This document shows, piece by piece, positions 10,689 to 23,265 of a stretch of DNA of 64,000 bases; position 1 is the first letter of the stretch; each line of letters starts with the position of its first letter. Origin of the DNA: Toxorhynchites rutilus septentrionalis (Eukaryota; Arthropoda; Insecta; Diptera; Culicidae); assembly GCF_029784135.1 (NCBI RefSeq), contig NC_073746.1, positions 163,202,108 through 163,266,107 on the forward strand, given 5' to 3'. Made by a program: the position numbers and the translations under genes. A model generated the notes under the pieces. The model saw nothing but the letters and a program-made list of their open reading frames with translations, did not search any database and had not been told where the DNA came from.

Positions 10689-11397
10689 GCGACTTCATTT
10701 TGGTGGGTGATTTGATGCGATCTATCACGCTGTTGCATTACAAGCAAATGGGAGTAGTTGTGAGGAGATCGATTTCAACCAAATTTCTCAAAACTATTGA
10801 TACAGCAGTAACAATATTGGATGACGATGCGTTCCTTGGGTGGACAACAGCAAGTATCTATTTGTTTGCCTAAAAGATGGGTAAGTAGGATTTCCGTAGC
10901 TCTGTTTATCATAAGAACACTTTTTGTATTTTTTTTAAGGACCACAACAACGGGCGACGAACGATAGCAAATGCCAGAGGTTCCTCAATTCATGCCATGG
11001 TTCGCTCGTGATGCAAAACATTGGTGAGCGAACGACGCCGACAACGGGCTGTGTGCTATTTGGCACGGTCTGATCACAAATAACACTCGAATGATTATGA
11101 CTTTCTTCGAAAGTTACGGGAAAGTTTGATACAATCAAATCTGTTGGTAAGACTGATTATTCGTATTGGCGTAGTTTCCATACCGAAATGGAAACGGAAC
11201 GTTGCGAGGGATTTATTGATGGAGGATGGATAGTGGATAGTGGATAGTTTTCTGGATTTAACTCGGGAAATATATACGATGCATTGGGATTGCAGATCGA
11301 CGGGGATGGAACTAAGAAGGAAGCGGCCGTAGATGATAAAATCAAGATTGTAGAAGACCTAACATGGACACATCAGGATGTCCAGTGTTGGTCATGA
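10689..11397 (+). pseudogene. DDB1: DDB1 C-terminal remnant, unit 1/2 junction
   Basis: Same remnant as at the window start but with its 5' exon complete. After the acceptor tcgaacag (AG at 10687-10688) the exon opens DFILVGDLMRSITLLHYKQM, a conserved DDB1 block, then loses similarity for about 18 residues before ILDDDAFLG. All upstream DDB1 exons are missing; the preceding sequence is the p115 remnant ending 168 bp earlier. Later frame breaks match unit 1. One local difference is aatgattatgactttc where the others have attattatgaatttc. Confidence 0.87.
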
Positions 11398-11544
11398 TTA
11401 TTGAATGAATGCTATCAGTTGTTGCTATAGTTGCGAAAAATAATTTCATGTTTGTAGGATAATAAAGAAATTCCAGTAAACGTATTGTTTACTACACATT
11501 ATTTGAACTCGAATAGTCATGAACGACGGATTTCTCAAAATTAT

Positions 11545-12010
11545 CTATGAGTTTTATCAAAACTTTATTATTTTTGGGAAGAAACGTGGAACATTCAGGG
11601 CAAGAGCGGGGATGTTGATCGAATCGTGATGCGTGTTTGGATTTGATGCTCTTTGAGTCGGTAGATATCAACCTGATTGCACTGCTGACGCTCCCTTGTA
11701 TTCACTGTAAGAAGAATATTGAAATATGTTATGAGATACAATTTGAATGAAATATAGTGATCAGGTATACCTATAAGGTTGGATATTTCCTAGCGTTTGT
11801 AACTTCTCATCGGACTTGACACTATCAAGTGTCAAATCATATTCTGGAGAAATGTCGACCTTACGAATTAATAAATAGGTTAGTTGATCTTGGAATGCGA
11901 TCATATTACTTATTCTTATTCGACAGCTTCTTTCGCTCAAGCTGATCCTGCAGCGCGATGCCTTTCTTGAACTCAACCGTGAACTGAAAGACCATTTGTA
12001 ATGTCGAGGA
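11545..12010 (-). pseudogene. Unidentified minus-strand gene 3' exons, unit 2
   Basis: Copy of the two terminal exons described for unit 1 (exons about 12010-11910 and 11704-11668), with the same donor, acceptor, stop and poly(A) signal, cut at the same base by the I element. Confidence 0.43.
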
Positions 12011-12150
12011 ATACTAGCTGCAGCACGGTAAGATCACGAGGCAGACGTACCGGTCATCGGGTAGGGGTCGAGCCTCCCTCGCAGTGCGTGATGATAAAAA
12101 AACATTTTAGTGGTGTCTGGCAGTGATTGAGTAGCCGCTGGGCCGCCGCC

Positions 12151-13530
12151 ATGGTGGACGTCCCCGGCTCCGCACCTACGGTGTGGGGCCATAAAGGCGG
12201 TGCGAACTACCGTAATATTCAAGGCAGTTATTCAGGAGCAACGTTACCAGAACATATGGATCCGGCTGGTGAACACGGTGAGCTTATTGTACTGCGCATT
12301 ACTGGTGTTGGCGATGACGGTAAAGATAAGAATCTCCCCCCGCCCCTTTTCTCATTCGCAAATCTATTGAGAGCTGTGTTAAAGAAATCGAGGGCTTATG
12401 CCCTTAAAGTTCGTAATAAAAAAAGCGGAGGCTCTGTCACAGCTGACACAATTATCTGATGGTACAAACGTCAAGGTCACCTACCAAAAACACTTGAACA
12501 GTACCAAGTGTGTTGTTAGTTGCGCACAAACAATTAATATGTCGGAGGAGGACATTGTGGACTGCCTCAAAGACCAAAAAGTGACAGCGACTAGCAGACT
12601 CAAACGACGGACCGGTCCAGACGCGATAGAAAACACTCCTGCGTTAATCCTGACAGTTAATGGTACATGTACACCTGAATTAATCTATTTTGGCTATCTG
12701 CGAGTAAGAACGAGGCCGTATTACCCGTCGCCCATGCAATGCTTTAATTGCTGGGCATTTGGTCACACAAAAACAAAGTGTAGACAAAACACGCCAACCT
12801 GTGGGAATTGTTCCGTAACCCATGTGATTCCAGCGGAAGGAGGCAGTCCTGGATCGAAGAATAAATGACCTGGTGAAAAAAATAGAAGAAAAAGATCTTA
12901 CCATCGCGAACATGGCCGCTTCAATGGAGTTACAACGCATCGAGGCGTTAAAAAACACGGAGATGATCAAGTCTCTGGTGGATAAAATCGATCAGATGGC
13001 CAACACACTAGCGGCCATGGAGTAACGATTGACCCAGAAGGACAAAATCATCACTCTGCAACAGAAGAAGATATCTAGAGCCAGGTCATTATTGCCCCAA
13101 ACAAAAAGTGCCGAAACATCCGGGGTAACAAAAGACACCCATTCCAGACCTTCCTCCTTGTTCAACACCCCTACATCCTCCCGACCGGCCAAATCCACAA
13201 GTATAATACCACAAAACTCCAGCTTGGTCATCTACTCCGACTCCGACATAGAATCCATCGAACTAGATGACACGCTTATGAAAACACAATCTCCGTCTAC
13301 ACCAGTACTTCTTACCAGCTTACCAGCCTGGAGATCGAATTACAAATGCAACACCCTCGAATAAAAGAAAACCCGAATCCCCGCTTATACAACCACCGAA
13401 GAACATTCGTCAGAGATCGTCAACAGTAGGCAAGCAACCCGCCTTGCCTCCAGATAACACTCGACCCAATCAGCGATCAGACTCTCAATACCCACCGCCG
13501 ACTAGTGGTAAGGACCGTCAGCCCAAATAG
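12151..13530 (+). pseudogene. I-element ORF1, copy 2, frameshifted
   Basis: Kozak-context ATG at 12151; same frame breaks as copy 1, with CCHC knuckles at about 12739-12810. Differs from copy 1 by KVTATSRL instead of KVAATSRL. Last stop TAG at 13528-13530. Confidence 0.78.
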
Positions 13531-14278
13531 TGTTTCGTCCAACTCTTACCTCACCTGTCGCCAACCACTACTCCACCAATCAGCTCTCCGGTAAGGGTGG
13601 CAACACCTATTCCCCGACGAACTACGTGGGAATTGTACCTGAACTCGGGACGCACAAGGGTGGCAACACCTGTTCCCTGAAGGACCACGTGGGACCAGCA
13701 CCACAAATTGGGACGCACAAGGGCGGTAACGTCTATTCCCCGAAGGACTGCGTGGGAACTGCTTCAGATCTCGGGACGCACAAGAGTGGAATCAGTGGAA
13801 TCTCGTTCCACGATCGATTTCACTGGAGTTTCTTCTTCCGACATTGTGCAACTTCCGTTACCCTGTGTCATTACCACCGAAGTATCCATCGCCAAATCAC
13901 AAAGTAGCGCAGAGGATTGCAGTGACGCCGAACCGTTTTTTTCCGCCGTCGGGTCAAGTGAACGAACGCTGGTTTAGAATTCTACTCCCAGTTCCCGAGC
14001 ACCGCTGTCTCGTTCGACAATACCACATATCGTTGCCATTGCGATCCTTCCAGCTGCCGACACAACACCATCCACAGTTGATGTCCCAATCCGCCGAAGA
14101 TCCGCTCGTCTCGCCGCCAGGGCTAAGCCGGCCGCCACAACCACTCCACTTGAAGCTCATGCCAGGCCTGTCTCGCCTATGCCAGCCGAAGCGAGGTCCG
14201 ATGCCAATAACTATGATGCATGGAGACGTAGCCGAGGAGATCCCACGCAAGCTATGGCCGGGAGTTTAAGCTCCCCAA

Positions 14279-17200
14279 ATGAACCTCACCATCTTTCCTC
14301 GGCTGCTTCCGAGTGGAATGGCTGCCCAACCTGTTATCGTCGGTGGAGTTCCACCGGGAATCATCACATCCAGTACCACTACATATCTGATTCCCCACCA
14401 CACCGCCCATCACCAGGAAAGTATGTCCACCAACACATCCACCAACCTCGCTCTGCAATGGAACATCAATGGACTGTACAACAACTTGGGAGAACTGGAG
14501 ACCCTTGACCGAGAGTTATGTCCGTCCATCATCGCACTCCAAGAGATAAATCGAGTTTCCCCAACAAACATACAGAAAATTGTCGGGGTTAAATTCCACT
14601 GGCACACTAAGCGGGGCTCCGTTTTGCAACACTCTGTTGCTTTGGGTGTCCGGAGAAACATTCTCCATTTGCGAAAAACAAATATCCACTGACCTGCCAA
14701 TAATAGCCGTCCAAATCGAGGCCCCGATTCCGGTGACCATCATTTGTATATACCTGCCATGAGGCATAATCCCGGAACTACGACGGAAGCTGCTTGAGGC
14801 GTTAGCAAGCTTGGAGGACCCAAAAATCATCTTGGGGGACTTCAATGCTCATCACCGCAACTGGGGAATTCAAACACCAAATGTCAGAGGGAATATCATC
14901 GCCTACCTCTTAGAGGTGATGGAGCTCTCGGTCTTAAATGACGGCACTGACACTTTCCGTAGAGGTACGAGCAACACAGCCTTTGATATTTCAGCAGCTA
15001 ATCTCAACTTGGTGGATAGGTTAGGGTGGAACAAAGCCGACGACATTCATGGCAGTGACCATCACCCGATAACCATCAGCTTCAACGGCCCGCCGCCGCT
15101 CGCAACTCGCAGACCAAGATGGATCTTCGAAAGAGCTGACTGGACAGCTTTTCAAACATCTTCCGACTTCTTGATATATAGAGACAACCCAACCACCTTT
15201 GCCACTTTCAACAAAATCATTATGGAGGCGGCCGAAGCCTTCATCCCAAGAACGAAAACCACTCCGGGGAAGAAAGCGCTGCATTGATGGTCCGAGGACA
15301 TCAAAGGGGAGGAGAAGCGGAGAAAGTTTCTGCGTACGGCCAAACGACTACCAGCAGGAGACCCAATGAAGGAAGTTGCCATGAACAGGTATCGAGCGCA
15401 ACATATCAGAGTACGGCGGTTAATCCGGAAGGTGAAGTTAGACAGTTGGACTGGTTTTCTAGAGTCTATCAACGAAAACCAGTCCTCTGCGGATCTTTGG
15501 CGCAAAGTAAACGCACTAAATGGGAAGAGAAGGTCACACAACCCCATTCGTCAAGGTATTACTAGGCTGTGTCTCCAACCTGCAGCGATCCGGTTGATAC
15601 TTCGAACACGCTCGGTGAATATTTCGCGGGATTGTCCTCGATCTCCGAATATGAGCCCGATTTCATCCGTCGACAGGGTGCGGGTATCACTTCGGTCAGC
15701 AACTTTGTGGTCCCTGTGAGTCATCCTAATAATCCTCTAAATCGGAACTTCATCATCGAGGAACTTTCTGTCGCCCTATGTTCCGCAAAAAGTCAACTGG
15801 CCCTGACGGTATCGGCTACAAGATGCTGAAACATGGAATACACACGAATTTCCCGAGGGTTGGAGACACAGCCTAGAAATACCTATACCTAAGGTCGGTC
15901 AAAGCAGCAACAACGTGAAAGGCTACTGTCCAATTTCCTTAACCTCCTGTTCATCCAAGATCCTGGAAAGAATGACGAATAGACGCCTGGTCACCTTTCT
16001 AACGGAAAATAGAAAATTGCACTATCAACAGTTCGCCTTCCGACCAGGTATGGGCACCAACAACAACTTCGCGACCCTCGGAGACGTGATAGCCGAAGCC
16101 AACAGGAACCGTCAGCACATGGAGATGGTAGCACTGGATCTGGAAAAGGCATACAACAGAACATGGATCCCGTTAGTGCTGAAAACTCTGGCAGATTGGG
16201 GCGTTGACGGGAAATTACTGCACTTCATCAGGAACTTCGCCACACGCCGAACCTTTGAGGTCAAAATTGGTAACATCAGCTCCCGAGCTTTCCAAAAGGA
16301 AACAGGAGTACCTCAAGGTTCTGTCCTTGTCGTCACCCTCTTTCTCGTCTCCATGAGTAGCCTGTTCCAGGTCCTGCCTGGGAGAGTCTTCGTGTTTGTC
16401 TACACACTCTTTTGATGGCAGTGAGTGACACCCATAGGATTTCACGCATCAGAATACAGGCAGCTACCAATGCCATCGGCCGGTGGACGGCCGAGAGAGG
16501 ATTTAGACTTTCAGCGCAGAAGAGCGACCATATGGTGATTTGCAGCGACAGACATCAGGGTCCCAACTCCAGGGTCAAGCTATACAAAAACAACATTCCC
16601 CGCCGGAAAACGCTAAAGATCCTTGGAGTGTTTGTTGACCACAAACGTAACTTCCTCCGCCATTTCGAGGTAGTTAAGAACAGCTGTGCCACCCGGTTGA
16701 ATCTAATGAAAACCATTTTCAAACCGCACCGAAGCAACAACAGAAATATCCGGCTACAGGTGGCCAAAGCCATCATCAGCAGCCGCCTCACCTATGGCCT
16801 TGAACTGACGTGTTTGGCTGGAGACAAGCTCCCAAAATCTCTGGCACCGATTTACAACAAAGCACTACTGACTGTCTCCGGTCTCCTGCCATCAACACCA
16901 GCTGCCTCTGTCTGCGCTAAAATTGGAGAACCTCCTTTCGATCTAATCACAGACTCGGCGATCGTAGTCAGGACTGCCATTTTCTTGTCAAAAACTAGCG
17001 GTAGAGGGGAGACCCACCTAACCGCCCTTAGCAACACGATCCTGCAGCGTTTGGCGCATCCCAACCTCCCCCCGGTGGCAAAACAATCCTGGTTTGGTGG
17101 GAACGACTGGAGGTTCCCAACTGTTCTCGTCGAGAACGGTATTCGGGACAACTTTCGAGCCGGGGCGTGCTCGATCGGTCTGCTAGAATATTTCAAGGCC

Positions 17201-17992
17201 ATCATAGCGGAAAAATACCGTCTCCACGAGATCAGATACTCGGACGGCTCAAAAGGACCATCGGGAGTTGGATTTGGGGTGAGCGATAATAAGAATAGTC
17301 TGATTTCCAGCAAGAAACTCGCGGACATCTGCCAGGTCTTCTCGGCCGAAGTGGTCGGCATCATCGAGGCAACTACAACTTCATCTTCCAAGCCGTTGTT
17401 GGTCGTCTCCGATTCGGCAAGCGCCATTGATGCCATCGGTGCGACCAGGTCCAAACATCCATGGGTACAGGCCATCAGGAAGTATATATTGCCCGACACT
17501 GTGCTCATGTGGGTCACCGGACACAACGGCATCGCAGGGAATGAAGCGGCTGACCGGTTTGCCGGAATCGGTCACACAAGACCGTTCTTCATTCGGGATG
17601 TGCCGCTTGACGATGTGAAGTTGTGGATCTCCAACTCTTTCCGCACCTTTTGGACCGAAAGGTGGTTCGCAGAGAGGAGGCAGTTCCTCAGAAAAGTCAA
17701 GGGCACTATTATCAGGTTTGACGATGTTAAAGGAACGAATCCTGTCCAGACTGAGGACCGGTCACTGCTCGGTCTCACACGGATTCAATAGAGGACCCTC
17801 CCATCTACTCTGCGACCTCTACCAAATCCACAACTCCGCGAACACTTCTTGTGTGGTTGCCCGAAATTTGATGATCTGCGAAACCTTCATGGAATCAGCG
17901 GGAGTGTAAGAGACATCTTAAGGGACGATCCAGCAAGAGTAGCACCGCTTGTCTGCTACCTAAAAGATGCAGAACTATTTTTTAAGATCTAG
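14279..17992 (+). pseudogene. I-element ORF2, copy 2, lacks YADD box
   Basis: The endonuclease start is open further than in copy 1 (ETLDRELCPSIIALQEIN). RT motif A is present (VALDLEKAYN, Asp codon at about 16137), and the frame runs from 15915 to 16415 through GVPQGSVLV. There a 7 bp deletion (junction about 16403) turns VYADDTLL into VYTLF and a stop. From 16412 a 459-codon frame covers the RT thumb and RNase H (YSDGS, SDSASAID, GNEAADRFAG). A 3 bp deletion at about 15313 and the shared 10 bp deletion near 17734 are further lesions. Confidence 0.85.
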
Positions 17993-18674
17993 CGTCTGAA
18001 CAATGGATCAGACAAGAAGATCCTTGTTCCTTCCCCTCCACGATGAAGGGGAATAAGAACACTTCGGCATCTTCAACGGCACGGATTCCTCTCCACTGGC
18101 CTGGAGCCATGGGTCGAGGACATCCTTGCCATCTGGTCCAACAAGCAAACAGCAAGTTCTTCGTTAAGTTATGTTTCGCAAAAGGATTTTTATGTGTTTA
18201 ATTTTTACGTCCAATTTTTATGTGATAATTTTATGTGCAATCTGTTCCCAACGAAACCTTGCGGCAATGCCGTCGATAAAGAGGCGAACCAGCCCAGGAG
18301 GCTGAAAACCTCTCAAATAAAGAATAACAAAAAAATCCTATTCGTTCGAAAATCAGAATAAGGGTGATAAACGAGCGACTTAAAAAAATAACAACGTAGT
18401 TCTACGTCAACAATGCGGTCGTATCTTGGACATAACCTCCTATAACTTTTTTCTTTCTATTATACAAGCGTTCAATCATAAAACTATTGCATAGCATGGA
18501 GAAACGATATGGATAAATGGGAAAAAATTTAATGAAACAGTATAAATTACATATTAAAGAAGTTTATTTCAAATTAACAATTCATTTATTGAACAACAAA
18601 AGTTAGAAACAAAATTTCAAAAAAGTGTCATTGTCCAAAAATACACGCTCTGTAGGATTCGCCTGGATCATCTA

Positions 18675-19767
18675 TCATCTATCATTGGAAAGGAAATCGC
18701 TCGCTTGGTCCATCATCTGTGAGAAATAAATAATAATGTTACAAATTTGTAAATCATATAACTTTGAAATAAATACTCATGTCACATATCCTGTCTGTCA
18801 TTTGTTGATAGCTGAGTCATCCGAAAAGGGCAACCCTAGTCAATAAGGCTCTCAGAAACTCAGAAAGAAACAAGAGAAAGAAATATTAGTAATATTTTAA
18901 ACGAAAAAACGAAAAAATAAATAAATAAAATATGAACTGGTAATAATAAATCAAATCCGCAACAGTATATAGAAAGATATAAAAAATAAATGCATGTGGA
19001 ATAAAACAAAACTACAGAAAATGTAATACGACAATAACAATAAATAAATAGAATGAAATCATCCAAAGATCAAATGTTCCTTATGGAAAAAATAATAAAC
19101 TGGTAAGAATAAAATAAATCCGCTACAGTATATAGAAAGATATAAAAAAATGAATGCAACAAAAAACGAAACCAATATGTACAATAGAACTCGCAACAAC
19201 AACAAAAAATCAAACAATAAATATTTAACAACTAATAACTCTGTCATCCGATCCATATATGCTTTAAGGGAAAAGCGACTGCGCCACCTCGCCTACCATA
19301 AGGATTATAAATTTAAAACAACATCGCTTTAGAAACTTTACCTCTTTCTCAGCTTTCAGTCGTCGATTTTCCTGCCGCAATTTTATATTTTCCGCTTCCA
19401 TCCTCCGAAGTTCTCCTATAAGATTCCTGTTCTGGACAATCATATATTCCAACTCCGTTGCATCTACTGGTTCCCAGTAGTACAAATCTTCATCATCATC
19501 GACAAAAATTGTTTCACTGGGCACCAGTGGCGGAGGAACTTCATCCTCGATCATCACTTCGTTTTGATGCATCTGGATCCGAATTGGCTGTAAATAAAAG
19601 TTTTGTTAACACTGTACACACTCAGAAATATTTTTTCCTACCTTGATATCTTCATTCTGTGGTTTTCCACTACGTCTTTCATAACTTCCTGGTTCGCGGT
19701 TGGCCCAAGAACGCGTTGGAACCCTCAAGCTGACTGGAATCCTCGATGTAACGGTACCTCGCTTCAT
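18675..19767 (-). CDS. Geminin-like coiled-coil protein, 137 aa (unit 2)
   Basis: Exact structural copy: exons 19767-19642, 19587-19342 and 18716-18675 with all splice sites kept. Protein equals the unit 1 protein except Arg for Ile in exon 1 (SYERRSG). Base changes seen relative to unit 1 include two in intron 2 (atgtaatacg for atgtagtacg; ggtaagaat for ggtaacaat). Confidence 0.58.
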
Positions 19768-20489
19768 TTTGTGTGGTGATGGGATTATAACTGCTTCTCT
19801 CTTGATAATTATAATCCTCAGTAGAGAAAATGTTTGCATCAACACAATGCTTGCTTCGATTGAATCAAAACTTGGAAAATGGCACTAGCCTGCTTTGCAC
19901 TGTTTTTTTTATCTCGTTATTGTATCTTACATTATGTGAAAAATGACTTTGGTGTGATTTTGAAGTTGATGAAACATAAAATTAATAGTTACTTAATTAG
20001 TTTTTAGATACTAAAAATGAAATGTTATTTTTCAACAATATAGGATCGGAGTTTAACAATTGTTTCTTGTTACGATCAAGCAAAAGCTATAAATAATTAA
20101 TTTATTGGATAATCATGGATTTTCTTTTCGGTCGTTCTGTTACCATATCGCATATTTAACATAGTAATCTATTGCTTTGTTTGCAAACTGCGGTAACGAA
20201 ATATTTTATGTATTTTCCTAGAATTTGAAAAAGTATGTGACTACAAAATGGTCTGTAACGAAAATGAAATCTGACATCCCTACCAACAACCGAAGGAACG
20301 AACCGTACAGAATACCAATCCCAAAATACCAATACACCTTCTTGAAACCACATCACTTTTGCAAGTGTCGAAACAGTGCCGAAATTATTGACGTGTAAGT
20401 TTCTTATCACATCAACAATTGGCAGCAAAAACTGTCTGTTCCTATGAAAAAATATTTAATTTCCTCCTGACAGTAGTAAATATTCGCTG

Positions 20490-21636
20490 ATGAACTTTAT
20501 AAAAAGTGGTTTGCAGTCAGTGCTGGGTTCTCAGGAACCTGGGGCGCTGCAAAGTGGTGCCAAAACTGTATGAAACAACGAAATTTGGGTCAGAAACTCA
20601 TTCTAAACCTTTTAAATTATTATGCCCCTCTGGAACAGGTAGAACAAGTGAGTGCTTCGACACTACTCGAGGATCGCCGCGATGCTTGCAGAGCGCTCAG
20701 GGCTCTTTCGAAAAAAATATCGCGTGGAAGTGAGAGCCCACGTATGCACGCTCTTCTCCAAGTCATGGAAATGGATAGAGCCGATCCGGAGATAATTGGG
20801 TACTGCTTGGACACCCTCTGTCATATCACTTCTCAGGAACAGTTCGAAGAAGACAACCCGGACAACCCAAGCGTGACGGTCAACATAGGAGAACAATTTA
20901 CGGAGAGGGAGGCGATCTGGCGTAGTGGTAACATCCATGCCTCTCACGCTAAAGGTCACGAGTTCAATTCTCACTCCCGACATTCTTCCAAAAATGGAAG
21001 TAAAAGTGACCAGCCAAATGAGTTGAAAGTCACTATAATACAGATAAAAGAAAGAAAGAATTTACGGAGATGTTCCTCAAGTCGAACGAGAATGTGAGCT
21101 TGATTTTGAATTGTCTGGAAGAGTACGATTTTTGGGTTCGCTGGTCGGCTATTAAGTTGTTGACCAGTTTGTTAGCGAACAAAACGAAAGACATACAGGA
21201 AATCGTTCTTGTTAGCCCAATGGACGTTTCCAAGTTGATGGATTTGCTGGTTGACAGCCGAGAAGTTATTAGAAATGATGTATTGCTACTGTTGATACAG
21301 CTTACCAAAGGAAACGCAAACATCCAAAAAATTGTAGCTTTTGAAAATGCTTTTGATCGATTGTTTGATGTTATCAAGGAGGAAGGATGCGCAGATGGTG
21401 GAATTGTCGTGGAGGATTGTTTATTTCTGATGATGAACTTGCTTAAAAACATTCCCAGTAATCAGCAGTTCTTCAAAGAAGGATCCTACATCCAGCGGTT
21501 GGCGCCAATGTTTGTTATTTCACAGGTTTCGTCACTAACTTCCGGTCAACTTTTGTGCGGGGGACTGTTCAGCAACCATCCGCTCTCCAATTGGTTCTCG
21601 GCTGTTTCTTTAGCGCATGCCCTCATTGTTAGTTAA
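20490..21636 (+). pseudogene. p115/Uso1 remnant with SINE insertion (unit 2)
   Basis: As in unit 1: ATG at 20490, seven-A frameshift at about 20711, deletion between KEGSYIQRLAPMF and SSLTSGQLLC. In addition a SINE (20907-21058) interrupts the coding block between GEQFTE and MFLKSN and duplicates aatttacggaga. A tgagagcccacgtat variant replaces tgggagcccaaggtat near 20732. Confidence 0.85.
20907..21058 (+). mobile_element. tRNA-derived SINE (family A) in p115 remnant
   Basis: 152 bp absent from the other units, flanked by the 12 bp duplication aatttacggaga (20895-20906 and 21059-21070). The head has a pol III A box (tggcgtagtgg) and a B box (gagttcaattc), then a short body and a tail ataaaagaaagaaag. 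The A box, B box, simple tail and target duplication define a tRNA-derived SINE; its head resembles mosquito SINEs from memory. Confidence 0.9.
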
Positions 21637-21804
21637 GCGAGAAGGTAATCATGTTGAGTTCAATGGCCGAGTATTGGCTAACTTCAATTCAACCGTACGA
21701 TAGTATGATAAGGATTTGCGACATGAATGTAGCCATTGTAATATCGTGTTGGCATTATATTGTAGAACCAATGGTAAACTAGATTAATGTTCTTTTTCGA
21801 ACAG

Positions 21805-22512
21805 GCGACTTCATTTTGGTGGGTGATTTGATGCGATCTATCACGCTGTTGCATTACAAGCAAATGGGAGTAGTTGTGAGGAGATCGATTTCAACCAAAT
21901 TTCTCAAAACTATTGATACAGCAGTAACAATATTGGATGACGATGCGTTCCTTGGGTGGACAACAGCAAGTATCTATTTGTTTGCCTAAAAGATGGGTAA
22001 GTAGGATTTCCGTAGCTCTGTTTATCATAAGAACACTTTTTGTATTTTTTTTAAGGACCACAACAACGGGCGACGAACGATAGCAAATGCCAGAGGTTCC
22101 TCAATTCATGCCATGGTTCGCTCGTGATGCAAAACATTGGTGAGCGAACGACGCCGACAACGGGCTGTGTGCTATTTGGCACGGTCTGATCACAAATAAC
22201 ACTCGATTATTATGAATTTCTTCGAAAGTTACGGGAAAGTTTGATACAATCAAATCTGTTGGTAAGACTGATTATTCGTATTGGCGTAGTTTCCATACCG
22301 AAATGGAAACGGAACGTTGCGAGGGATTTATTGATGGAGGATGGATAGTGGATAGTGGATAGTTTTCTGGATTTAACTCGGGAAATATATACGATGCATT
22401 GGGATTGCAGATCGACGGGGATGGAACTAAGAAGGAAGCGGCCGTAGATGATAAAATCAAGATTGTAGAAGACCTAACATGGACACATCAGGATGTCCAG
22501 TGTTGGTTATGA
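21805..22512 (+). pseudogene. DDB1: DDB1 C-terminal remnant, unit 2/3 junction
   Basis: Copy of the DDB1 remnant: acceptor AG at 21803-21804, DFILVGDLMRSITLLHYKQM, ILDDDAFLG, then the second exon with the same frame breaks, ending in TGA at 22510-22512. Confidence 0.86.
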
Positions 22513-22659
22513 TTATTGAATGAATGCTATCAGTTGTTGCTATAGTTGCGAAAAATAATTTCATGTTTGTAGGATAATAAAGAAATTCCAGTAAACGTAT
22601 TGTTTACTACACATTATTTGAACTCGAATAGTCATGAACGACGGATTTCTCAAAATTAT

Positions 22660-23125
22660 CTATGAGTTTTATCAAAACTTTATTATTTTTGGGAAGAAAC
22701 GTGGAACATTCAGGGCAAGAGCGGGGATGTTGATCGAATCGTGATGCGTGTTTGGATTTGATGCTCTTTGAGTCGGTAGATATCAACCTGATTGCACTGC
22801 TGACGCTCCCTTGTATTCACTGTAAGAAGAATATTGAAATATGTTATGAGATACAATTTGAATGAAATATAGTGATCAGGTATACCTATAAGGTTGGATA
22901 TTTCCTAGCGTTTGTAACTTCTCATCGGACTTGACACTATCAAGTGTCAAATCATATTCTGGAGAAATGTCGACCTTACGAATTAATAAATAGGTTAGTT
23001 GATCTTGGAATGCGATCATATTACTTATTCTTATTCGACAGCTTCTTTCGCTCAAGCTGATCCTGCAGCGCGATGCCTTTCTTGAACTCAACCGTGAACT
23101 GAAAGACCATTTGTAATGTCGAGGA
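22660..23125 (-). pseudogene. Unidentified minus-strand gene 3' exons, unit 3
   Basis: Third copy of the truncated terminal exons, same splice sites and stop, cut by I-element copy 3 at 23126. Confidence 0.43.
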
Positions 23126-23265
23126 ATACTAGCTGCAGCACGGTAAGATCACGAGGCAGACGTACCGGTCATCGGGTAGGGGTCGAGCCTCCCTCGCAGT
23201 GCGTGATGATAAAAAAACATTTTAGTGGTGTCTGGCAGTGATTGAGTAGCCGCTGGGCCGCCGCC

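Larger units (their letters stand above)
1..10809 (+). repeat. Tandem array unit 1
   Basis: First unit of a head-to-tail array, phased on the DDB1 exon sequence aacaatattggatgacg, which recurs at 10810, 21926 and 58691 and in altered form near 33061. Order: DDB1 3' exons, unknown minus-strand gene end, I-clade retroelement, geminin-like gene (minus), p115 remnant, start of the next DDB1 remnant. This copy has no SINE or LTR insertion and is the best view of the base unit. Confidence 0.95.
12011..18335 (+). mobile_element. I-clade non-LTR retrotransposon, copy 2
   Basis: Same insertion site as copy 1. Ends with the fuller tail ataaagaataacaaaaaaa. It retains the 123 bp with RT motif A that copies 1 and 3 lack, but has lost the YADD box. 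Confidence 0.88.
10810..21925 (+). repeat. Tandem array unit 2
   Basis: Second unit, 11116 bp, nearly identical to unit 1 over its whole length. The extra length comes mainly from a SINE at 20907-21058 and from restored sequence in the I-element RT region (123 bp that unit 1 lacks). Confidence 0.95.

Noticed and set aside
20907..21058. tRNA gene suggested by A and B boxes
   Set aside because: Target-site duplication, simple-sequence tail, non-tRNA body and absence from other units mark a SINE. The same reasoning applies to 31411-31678.
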